Shown here piece by piece: positions 51,435-58,606 of a stretch of 58,606 nucleotides of DNA. The notes under the pieces are model-generated. The model made no database searches, was not told the origin of the DNA, and was given only the letters and a program-made list of their open reading frames with translations. Made by a program: the position numbers and the translations under genes. The stretch spans positions 1 to 58,606 of the forward strand of contig JAXJBF010000052.1 of NCBI GenBank assembly GCA_036303105.1. The letters run 5' to 3'. Position 1 is the stretch's first letter. Every line of letters starts with the position of its first letter. Origin of the DNA: UMGS1590 sp036303105 (GTDB lineage Bacteria; Bacillota; Peptococcia; Peptococcales; Peptococcaceae).

Positions 51435-52805
51435 TTACATGCGCTTCACGGCGTCTTTTGCCAGCACCGAGCGCTCACATTCATCGCTGCTCATCGTCAC
51501 CTGATAGCAATACGGACTGTCCTTCATTTTTTCCGCCGCATAGCTGAGCCCATTGGTGCGGTCGTCCAATAGCGGATGATCGATCTGATTCGGATCGCCC
51601 AGGAGGATGATCTTCGTGCCAGCGCCAGCACGGGTGATGATGCCCTTCGCCTGCTTCGGCGTCAGGTTTTGGGCCTCGTCAATGACCAGGTACGTCTTCG
51701 TCACTGAGCGGCCGCGGATGAAGTTCAGCGCCTGCGCGCTGATGATGTCGCGGGCAAAGAGCTCCTCCACCTTACCTGCCAGGCTGCGTTCATCGCGGAA
51801 GCGTTCGCGCTCGTTCTGATCGACCAGCAGCTCCAAATTGTCAATCGCCGGACGCAGAAGCGGCGCAATCTTCTCCGACTCATCCCCCGGCAGAAAACCG
51901 ATGTCATCGTCAAAATGCACATTCGGGCGGCTGATCAAAATGCGCCTATAGGCTGGCTCTTCCTGCTCCATGATGGCGCTGAGCCCGCAGGCCAGCGCAT
52001 AGAACGTCTTCGCCGTGCCGGCAATGCCCTTAATGATGACCAGCGGCGCTTCCTCGGCGCTCGCCATCAGCGCCTCCTGAATGAACGTCTGGCCAACATT
52101 GCGCGGCGTCACGCCATAGGGATGCTTTTTCTTGAACTGCAGCGGCACAATGGCGCTGCCGTCAAAACGCGCCAGCTGCGTCTTGGCGTGGGACTGATCC
52201 GCGTGCAGAATCAAAAACTGATTGCGCACCAAATGCACCGCCAGCCGCGTGCCATCCTCGTCCACCTGATACACCTCATCCGCCGCCAGCGTGCGTTCCG
52301 GAAACTGCTCAAAGAGCGCCTCCTCCACATACACCTCGGCGCGGCCTGTGTACTGCTTGTCGCTCTCCGGCGCCTGCTCCATCCGATAATCCTCTGCCTC
52401 AATGCCCAGCATCTGCGCCTTAATGCGCACAACAATGTCCTTCGTCACCAGAATCACCGGCGCCTCCTTGGCACGGATGCCCAGGCAAACCTTGAGAATG
52501 CGGTTGTCATTCTTGTGATCGGGAAAGCCCTCCGGCAATGGCACATCCACGCAGTTGATCTCCAGCCGCAGCGAACCGCCGCCTGGCAGCGGCACCCCTT
52601 CGGTGAGGCTGCCTTCCAAACGCAGGCCCTCCAGATAACGGATACAGGCACGGGCATTGGCGCCGCGCTCACCGTCGCTTGTCTTCAGCGCGTCCAGCTC
52701 CTCCAGCACAGCGATTGGCAGCACAATGCGGTTGTCCTCAAAGGACAGCAGCGCCCGCGGGCTCTGAATCAGCACATTCGTATCCAGCACATAGGTCTTT
52801 TGCAT
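51435..52805 (-). CDS. PIN-PhoH fusion ATPase/RNase
   Basis: This 456-residue protein joins an N-terminal PIN nuclease domain (about 1-135, starting KTYVLDTNVLIQSP with acidic residues in VLEELDAL and the CVDVPLP/DHKNDNRI region) to a PhoH-type ATPase (about 230-450). The ATPase has GIAGTAKTFYAL as Walker A, VIDEAQNLTPKQ as Walker B and ILLGDPNQID. PhoH-PIN proteins are thought to unwind and cut RNA. The start is the ATG at 52803-52805; AAAGGAG lies 11 bases upstream, and the longer frame has no better site. Monocistronic. Confidence 0.92.
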   Translation of the reverse strand: MQKTYVLDTNVLIQSPRALLSFEDNRIVLPIAVLEELDALKTSDGERGANARACIRYLEGLRLEGSLTEGVPLPGGGSLRLEINCVDVPLPEGFPDHKNDNRILKVCLGIRAKEAPVILVTKDIVVRIKAQMLGIEAEDYRMEQAPESDKQYTGRAEVYVEEALFEQFPERTLAADEVYQVDEDGTRLAVHLVRNQFLILHADQSHAKTQLARFDGSAIVPLQFKKKHPYGVTPRNVGQTFIQEALMASAEEAPLVIIKGIAGTAKTFYALACGLSAIMEQEEPAYRRILISRPNVHFDDDIGFLPGDESEKIAPLLRPAIDNLELLVDQNERERFRDERSLAGKVEELFARDIISAQALNFIRGRSVTKTYLVIDEAQNLTPKQAKGIITRAGAGTKIILLGDPNQIDHPLLDDRTNGLSYAAEKMKDSPYCYQVTMSSDECERSVLAKDAVKRM

Positions 52806-53002
52806 AGCAGGTCGTCTCCTTTTCGTCTCACAAAGCAACAAAAAATGGCCTCACCACTCAGCCCCAGGCGCAGCAAACACGCACCCGCAATCGGCAAGCA
52901 GCATAGGCCATCACTCCTACAAGAAGATTTCAACTTCAGTGTACAAGATCTTTGTATGGTCCACTAGCGCACTTCTGTTAACGCTGGGTTAAACCTGCAC
53001 AG

Positions 53003-53033
53003 AAAAAGCGCTGCCGGATTGCTCCGACAGCGC
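53003..53033 (-). terminator. Terminator of giant surface protein
   Basis: GCGCTG.CGGA / TCCG.CAGCGC with a short loop is followed by TTTTTCT on the minus strand, about 30 bases beyond the stop codon. Confidence 0.85.
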
Positions 53034-53066
53034 CCATCCTAAACAGCCGCCTAACTCACATCAGGC

Positions 53067-56000
53067 TCATTCTTCATAAGGCACACCGTGCAGCGCGCAC
53101 AACTCGCGTTCCACTTCATCCCAATCGATCTCTTCGCGGTCGCCCGTCCAATTTTCAACGGTTTCATCCTGATAGACAATCCATTCATACTCATGACTGC
53201 TTGTCGCTTCCTGCATGTCCTCATAGAACCATGCATCCACATCGGCATTGTCCGGCCATACACGCATCAGAGATTCCGGCAGCAGATGCTCTTTTTCCGG
53301 AATACGCTTCAGCGTGCGGTTGACAATCGAGCACGCCTCAGCGCGGGTGATCACATCGTTCGGCTGGAAACTGCCATCTTCATAGCCGCCAATGATGCCA
53401 TGCTCTTTGGCCGCCTGGATGGCGTCCGCATACCATTCGTCCCCCTGAATGTCGATGAACGAGCCCATCTCATAGTCCACGCTCTTTTCTTCAAAGAAGC
53501 GCACAGCGATTGCCGCAAATTCGGCACGCGTGATCGGCGCGTTTGGCTGGAAGCTGCCATCTTCGTAGCCGCCAATGATGCCCATGGCGCTGAGGGTCGA
53601 CACCGGCGTGTTGAACCAATCGCCTTTGTCAACATCAGTGAAGCCGTTGTCCTGGGTCCAGTTTTCCGCCCGCGCCTCGTCCGTCAGCAAACGATAGAAA
53701 ATCGTTGCCACCTCAGCACGGGTGATGTTGCCCTGCGGCTTCACCGGCCAGAGACTCTCATCATTTGTTGGCGCGCCAGTGCGATAATCTTCCGGATAGC
53801 CAACAATGTAGGAATAGTGGTCCGTGGTGTTCAGCATTGGCGTGTCGCTGCCATCCGGCGGATTGCCTGGTTCATTCTTTTCCCATCCAGCATAGACCAC
53901 CTTATCGCTGTCCATGGTCACTTCTGTGATCTTATCCGTCAGTTCAGGATCGGAATACCACCCGGTGAAAGTGTAGCCATCTTTTACTGGTTCTTTGTCC
54001 AAATTCACTTCTGTGCCTGGTTCATAAGTCTCGTCGTCATACGGCGTACCACCATTGGACACATAGTGCAGGGTATACTCTTTGTCAGGGTCAGGAGCGG
54101 GCACATCAGGGTCCTTTTCCCATCCAGCATAGACCACCTTGTCGCCATCCATGGTCACTTCTGTGATCTTATCCGTCAGCTCGGGATCAGAATACCAACC
54201 AGTGAAGGTGTAGCCATCTTTCACTGGTTCTTTGTCCAGATCAACCTCTGTGCCTGGTTCATAGGTCTCGTCATCGTATGGCGTACCACCGTTGGACACA
54301 TAGTGCAGTGTATACGCCTCATCAGGGTCCGTGCCTGAATCTGGAGTGACGCCTGGGTCAGGCACCGTTCCTGGATCAGGATCGGTGCCGGAATTATCTT
54401 TTTGCCAGCCAGCGTACACCGTCTTGTCGCTGTCCATGGTTACTTCTGTAATCTTCTGAGTTAAATTTTCATCCGCATACCACCCGGTAAAGGTGTAGCC
54501 ATCACGGACAGGAACTTTGTCCAGAGTAACTTCGGTATCAGGCTTATAGGTCTCGTCCAGATACTCTGTACCACCGTTGGACTCATAGTGCAGGGTATAG
54601 TTCTGATCTGGATCGGTGCCGGTATCCGGATCTGTTGTGCCACCATTGGTCTCCCACACCAGTACAAATGGTGAAAAGCCTGCTCTTGGCACATCAAATT
54701 TGATGTGCGTACCCGTGTTGATGATGCTTTCTCGTTGAATGGTCCCACCTGCAATACTGCTTCCGTTGATAATATCGGCAATATCATCGACAGCTTCCTC
54801 GCGGTGCAAATTTTCATCTGTATAGTGCAGCAGCTCAAATCGGGTATTTCCGTCGGTTCCATCAGGCAGCGGCCAGTATACGGTGACGGTGTTGCTGGCT
54901 GCCACCCACACATTGCCGTTGCTGGTATCCACCAGATCCAAATATTTGCACTGATAGTGACGAGTGCCGCCAGAAAGGCTGGTCTGCCCGAGACCGTTCA
55001 GTACCTCATTTGTCTTTTCTTCTAGAAGCTCGGTGTTGGAACTACCGCTGGTTTCAATGATATCGTCAAACAGCAGCTTGACTTCAGATGTATTTACCAC
55101 CTTGACGGGATCATTGTTAATGTAGTAAATGGTATCATCAGGTGCCACCACGCCGGGCTTCTCATCCGCAACAGCATCTTCATTCTCTACCACGTCGCCA
55201 TACTGCACTTGATCCGTGGTGCTGCGAATGGTAAGGATGGCAGTGCCGGCAGCGACCTTGTACGATTGCTCGTTGTACTCCAACGTAACATACCCTGCAT
55301 CGATACTGTCACCATAGACCTCCATGGTCAAGTCCTGATCCAGATAGTCAGAGATGACAAAGTCATCTTCAGTGACAACGGTGCCGTCCGCCTTGATAAA
55401 CTGCATCCGGACGTCCGTTCCGCTGTTCGGGTCAGTCGGCTCAAAGCGGTAGATGCCGTGGGTTGCGTCTTCATCTTTGTCATAGGGGACAATGTTCCAC
55501 TCTCGTTCATCATCTCCGTTTTTGTATTTCAGCGTCGCCTTGGTGGGATCAAAGGTATCCTCGTCCACACCCTCCGGTGCAGAGATGGTAAAGCCTGGTT
55601 CTGGGAAACCATTGGTGGATTGCAAACCTTTTCCGTCCTCGTCAATGGCGCCGTCATAGCCGTCGCCGCCCATGTAGATGGTGACCGGAGCGGGCGCGAT
55701 GACCGCAGTATCCTCGTTCAGTTTGTAATAAAAGATGATCTCGTTGTTTTTACCAGCCACCAGTTCGACGGTCTGATACTTGCCATTGGTCAGGTCATCC
55801 GTTGCCAACTCATAGCCAGAGACGTTTTCGGCTTCTTCTGTGACGACGGTCAAATCTGTATCATTTACTTCTTTATCCGGATAAACCGAGGTAGTAGTGC
55901 CCTCCAGATAGTAGTGCACGGTGTAGTCCCGCGTAGGGCTTGGCGAGTAGTAAAAGATGATGACATTCTCTTTGCCTTCCTTCAGGACAAGGCTCTTGAC

Positions 56001-58388
56001 ACTAGCATCCGGCAGCATGTAGATTTCTCCTCCAAGCTGCTGCATGTAGTTTCTATATTCATCATCCCCCATGCCCAAAGCGCGGTCGGTGATGGTGTCG
56101 CCTGGCTTGCCAGTGCCATTGCTTGTAGCGAATGGTTCATTTTCACCCACTACAATGTGCTTTACAGTATAACTGGCTTCTCCTTCCTGCCGCCATACAG
56201 CATGAAGCTCGGTGTCCTCGGTGATCTCCTGATCGAAAGACCAGCGAGCACCATCTTCATCGTACCAGCCAACAAAGGTACAGCCATCCTTGGTAGGCGG
56301 TGTAGGTTCGGCGACCGGAGTGCCGTGTTCTACCTTCTGATCTTCCACGTCTGTACCACCATGAGAATCAAACGACACCGTGTGCTTGGGCTCGCTCCAC
56401 ACTGCGTGCAGGTAGACATCGGCGGCAGGCATGGTCATATCCTCGTCTACCATTTCGATTTCCCCATCGGGCAGCTCATCGCCGGTGGAGAGACACCAGC
56501 CCAGGAAAGTTCTGCCCCTGGCCAAATCCTCCGAAGGCTCATACTTTAGATAATCCGCCAACGGGGCTTCGTAGTAGATGTCACTTTTTGTTGCACTTTG
56601 GATCAGAGTATTGTCGCTGTAGAAGGACAGATCATATTGCTGCCGGACGAAGTGCAGCTCAGTGTCGGTAAGGATCATTGTCGGCAGCTTTACCGTTCCA
56701 GTGCCAGTATAATTGGCTTCAACCTCCGTCCAGTATCCTGTGGGCCAGTTTTTATATCCAACAACGTTAGGATCATCACTTTGCACCGGATACAACGAAG
56801 GGCCGCTTTCGCCCACCGGCCACTCATCGTCCACTTTTTTAGACCGGTATTCGCCGCCTACGATGGTAAAGCCCTCGATATTATCTGTGACATTAAAGGT
56901 AGCATCTTGGTAGGTGAGCGTCAAAGTACGTGCTCGAACAAGCGTATAATCCTCCGGATCATCCAAATCCTGAAGATAGTAATCAATGTGGAAAACATTC
57001 ACGCCTTCTGCATAATATGGGTAAACATTGATCTCACGGCTGCCGGGTTCATCTTCCATATCGAACTTTCGATTCTCATAGTTATGAATACTGGAAATAC
57101 CATGATCATCCTCAATCTTTCCCTCGTTGTTTGCCCAGGACGATTGTGCCGCCCAGAGTATATTGACATAAAAGTAATCCTCCCATTCCTCCGGGCAAAG
57201 AGGATCGTAGTATTCTATCAGTTGCTCTACTGTAGGGAAATTATCGGGGAAAGACGAGCCATAACGTCCTTCAAAGCTCAGCCAAATATCATCCGTATTG
57301 TCCTGGTTTGGCAGTATTTCATCGCGGTATTCGCCCCAAGTGGTGCTACTGCGCATAGGCGTTTTATGCAGCTTAATACTCCAGATCTCCCGGTCATAGT
57401 ACAGCTTGAGAATCGCCTGACCATCGGCGGTAACGGTTGTATCCACACAGTGAGAATAGTCAAAGCCATAGAAATCCTCACCTTGCCCTGTTGCAATGGA
57501 GATGCCTTTTTTCTGATCGTCTTCAGATGCCGTAACCGTACTCCCGGTGGTTGCCTGACGCACTTCATCCATGCCGTCGTTGCGGGTGTAGCCATCGCCC
57601 TCGGTATCCTGAAAATAGTATTCCACGATATATTCGCTGGTACCGGGTGTCCAGATGGCGTTGATCACCAGGTCATTTTCCGGCATAGTGATAAGAGGCT
57701 GGTCTTTATCATCGTGTACCCCGTCGCCATTCCAGTCCCAGCCAGCAAAATCATAGCCGGGACGTTCTGGGGTAGCTTCTTCTCGATTGGTCGTTTCTGT
57801 AGAAATATTTGTTCCGGCCTCCTCAACGATAGGCGCTACATAGTCGCCGCCGGTGCTGAATACGATGCAGGGCTTGACCGTCTCAGTGTAATAGACATTC
57901 AGCTCCGCATTCCCGTCGGCGGTAATTTTAAGATTCAGAGTGCCGGGATCACGGACATAGCCAGGAAATGTCTTGTCTTCCACCGTGATGATTTCACCCA
58001 CTGCGTCGGTACCATTAAACGTAGACAATGTTTCTTTTACTGTTCCGTCTATGCTACGGCCAATGTAGTTGATGGTATAGCTTGCCTTTGCATTCTCCGT
58101 GGTGTAGTAGACTTGTACGTTGGTGTCCTCGTCCAGCATGCCGCTCACGGTCTGCTGATTGTCATCGGCCACCTTGTAGCCCACCACAGCCGGAGATTCT
58201 ACATCGTAACTACTGCCTGCTGGCAGGGAAGCCTTATAAGTTGGGGCAATTTTGGTTTCTGTCCCCTGAATGTAGTATTCAATGGTCAATGTTTTTAATC
58301 CATTCTCCGATGCCCATGCGGACGGAGACGGCAAAAGAGAAAACAAAAACACAAAAACCATGAATAACGCACAAATTTTTCGTTTCAT
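53067..58388 (-). CDS. Giant SLH-anchored surface protein with MucBP-like and InlB-type repeats
   Basis: This secreted protein of 1,773 residues has a signal peptide (about 1-27) and a chain of beta-rich repeats: MucBP-like (YTINYIGRS, YTVHYYLEGT and EYIVEYYFQD types) and InlB/Listeria-Bacteroides B-repeats (for example HTVSFDSHGGT ... FVGWYDEDG). Three further InlB units (about 1,255-1,510) are joined by acidic Pro/Asp linkers. Three SLH domains (about 1,522-1,565, 1,583-1,632 and 1,645-1,694) follow, and an unusual acidic tail of about 75 residues. SLH domains tie it to the secondary cell-wall polymer, so it is likely an adhesin or S-layer-associated protein. The ATG at 58386-58388 is eight bases after AAAGGAG. 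No catalytic domain is seen. Confidence 0.9.
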   Translation of the reverse strand: MKRKICALFMVFVFLFSLLPSPSAWASENGLKTLTIEYYIQGTETKIAPTYKASLPAGSSYDVESPAVVGYKVADDNQQTVSGMLDEDTNVQVYYTTENAKASYTINYIGRSIDGTVKETLSTFNGTDAVGEIITVEDKTFPGYVRDPGTLNLKITADGNAELNVYYTETVKPCIVFSTGGDYVAPIVEEAGTNISTETTNREEATPERPGYDFAGWDWNGDGVHDDKDQPLITMPENDLVINAIWTPGTSEYIVEYYFQDTEGDGYTRNDGMDEVRQATTGSTVTASEDDQKKGISIATGQGEDFYGFDYSHCVDTTVTADGQAILKLYYDREIWSIKLHKTPMRSSTTWGEYRDEILPNQDNTDDIWLSFEGRYGSSFPDNFPTVEQLIEYYDPLCPEEWEDYFYVNILWAAQSSWANNEGKIEDDHGISSIHNYENRKFDMEDEPGSREINVYPYYAEGVNVFHIDYYLQDLDDPEDYTLVRARTLTLTYQDATFNVTDNIEGFTIVGGEYRSKKVDDEWPVGESGPSLYPVQSDDPNVVGYKNWPTGYWTEVEANYTGTGTVKLPTMILTDTELHFVRQQYDLSFYSDNTLIQSATKSDIYYEAPLADYLKYEPSEDLARGRTFLGWCLSTGDELPDGEIEMVDEDMTMPAADVYLHAVWSEPKHTVSFDSHGGTDVEDQKVEHGTPVAEPTPPTKDGCTFVGWYDEDGARWSFDQEITEDTELHAVWRQEGEASYTVKHIVVGENEPFATSNGTGKPGDTITDRALGMGDDEYRNYMQQLGGEIYMLPDASVKSLVLKEGKENVIIFYYSPSPTRDYTVHYYLEGTTTSVYPDKEVNDTDLTVVTEEAENVSGYELATDDLTNGKYQTVELVAGKNNEIIFYYKLNEDTAVIAPAPVTIYMGGDGYDGAIDEDGKGLQSTNGFPEPGFTISAPEGVDEDTFDPTKATLKYKNGDDEREWNIVPYDKDEDATHGIYRFEPTDPNSGTDVRMQFIKADGTVVTEDDFVISDYLDQDLTMEVYGDSIDAGYVTLEYNEQSYKVAAGTAILTIRSTTDQVQYGDVVENEDAVADEKPGVVAPDDTIYYINNDPVKVVNTSEVKLLFDDIIETSGSSNTELLEEKTNEVLNGLGQTSLSGGTRHYQCKYLDLVDTSNGNVWVAASNTVTVYWPLPDGTDGNTRFELLHYTDENLHREEAVDDIADIINGSSIAGGTIQRESIINTGTHIKFDVPRAGFSPFVLVWETNGGTTDPDTGTDPDQNYTLHYESNGGTEYLDETYKPDTEVTLDKVPVRDGYTFTGWYADENLTQKITEVTMDSDKTVYAGWQKDNSGTDPDPGTVPDPGVTPDSGTDPDEAYTLHYVSNGGTPYDDETYEPGTEVDLDKEPVKDGYTFTGWYSDPELTDKITEVTMDGDKVVYAGWEKDPDVPAPDPDKEYTLHYVSNGGTPYDDETYEPGTEVNLDKEPVKDGYTFTGWYSDPELTDKITEVTMDSDKVVYAGWEKNEPGNPPDGSDTPMLNTTDHYSYIVGYPEDYRTGAPTNDESLWPVKPQGNITRAEVATIFYRLLTDEARAENWTQDNGFTDVDKGDWFNTPVSTLSAMGIIGGYEDGSFQPNAPITRAEFAAIAVRFFEEKSVDYEMGSFIDIQGDEWYADAIQAAKEHGIIGGYEDGSFQPNDVITRAEACSIVNRTLKRIPEKEHLLPESLMRVWPDNADVDAWFYEDMQEATSSHEYEWIVYQDETVENWTGDREEIDWDEVERELCALHGVPYEE
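53875..54620 (-). repeat. Three near-identical DNA repeats encoding InlB-type units
   Basis: Units at about 53875-54070, 54115-54310 and 54395-54600 share long stretches; the first two differ by only scattered substitutions (YTLHYVSNGGTPYDDETY and KDGYTFTGWYSDPELTD in both). The linkers between them differ in length and encode DPD/PDP-rich segments. Recombination could change the copy number. Confidence 0.85.
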
Positions 58389-58454
58389 CACTTTTTCTCC
58401 TTTCTTTTTATAGAATGTTCATCTGTTGCCAATGCTCGATAACAACGGCGCAAT

Positions 58455-58606
58455 CTAAAGAACGTTTCGGTCCTCAATCGTGCTTTTAACGGTTTTATAA
58501 CCGTAGGACCTTCGTTGTTTTACACTGATATGCCCACTGCACACGGGGCAGCCGCAGCATTGGCTGCCGGTGCGGCTGTAGATGACGGCCTGCCATTCGT
58601 GGCCTG
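58455..58606 (-). CDS. Partial zinc-ribbon protein cut by window edge
   Basis: This is an open frame of 50 codons entering from the right edge and ending at TAG 58455-58457. It begins GHEWQAVIYSRTGSQCCG and continues with CPVCSGH, then a basic tail (KQRRSYGYKT). HEWQA, then SRT, then CxxC is the pattern of the probable zinc-ribbon domain PF14311 (DUF4379), often repeated in proteins of accessory or mobile regions. The visible part is the C-terminus only. It lies upstream of the giant SLH gene on the same strand with about 65 bases between; neither terminator nor clear promoter is seen there, so the two may be co-transcribed. Confidence 0.55.
   Translation of the reverse strand, partial: GHEWQAVIYSRTGSQCCGCPVCSGHISVKQRRSYGYKTVKSTIEDRNVL

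Noticed and set aside
55209..58298. Two long frames (446 and 566 codons) opposite the giant surface protein
   Set aside because: The minus-strand protein has a signal peptide, repeats and SLH domains; the antisense frames have no recognisable domains and odd composition.

Overview
The window reads as chromosomal DNA of a Clostridia-class Bacillota. The main reasons are a 46-codon SCIFF (six cysteines in forty-five residues) peptide gene, two secreted proteins with S-layer homology (SLH) domains, a class B sortase beside an FctA/CnaB pilin-type protein, a YtrA-type GntR/ABC operon, strong AAAGGAG ribosome binding sites and many compact intrinsic terminators. No rRNA, tRNA, CRISPR array or prophage is visible. 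The genus cannot be assigned from what I can see; a gut-type anaerobe is an inference.

Layout. (1) 0-6 kb is AT-rich: two paralogous LysR regulators flank a DASS/SLC13 anion permease, and a cytosolic alkaline-phosphatase-superfamily enzyme is divergent from the second regulator. (2) 6-28 kb is mostly housekeeping: branched-chain aminotransferase, DegV lipid-binding protein, MalY/PatB-type lyase, a GtrII-like membrane protein, a small K+ channel, a heterodimeric ABC exporter, GNAT, the SCIFF peptide, an MFS exporter, a double-PepSY protein, an iron-type alcohol dehydrogenase with a LysR gene upstream, a GntR-ABC operon with a clear operator, a tnpA-only IS200 copy, a Dabb protein and an M18 aminopeptidase. 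(3) 29-36 kb holds an SLH-anchored amidohydrolase, an HD hydrolase, and a ferredoxin / AprA-like flavoprotein / DASS permease cluster. (4) 36-42 kb holds a gene-poor gap, beta-carbonic anhydrase, a MATE exporter with GGTAC operator-like repeats, and a third DASS permease with a LysR gene. (5) 42-53 kb is visibly GC-richer: asparaginase, aminotransferase plus LysR, another LysR, an ApbE / NusG-II / Gx-transporter operon resembling part of the flavin-based extracellular electron transfer locus, class B sortase, a large pilin-like surface protein whose thioester domain has lost its cysteine, and a PIN-PhoH ATPase. (6) 53-58.4 kb is one SLH-anchored surface protein of about 1,770 residues, and the right edge cuts a zinc-ribbon gene.

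How the genes fit together. The repeated theme is LysR regulator plus DASS anion importer (six LysR genes, three DASS permeases). One permease lies in line with a two-gene ferredoxin/flavoprotein redox module, so import of an organic or inorganic anion followed by its anaerobic reduction or oxidation is a reasonable but unproven reading. A second theme is the cell surface: two SLH proteins, a sortase-anchored pilin-like adhesin and an ApbE flavin transferase with its membrane partners. The SCIFF peptide has a near-consensus promoter but no radical SAM maturase anywhere in the window.
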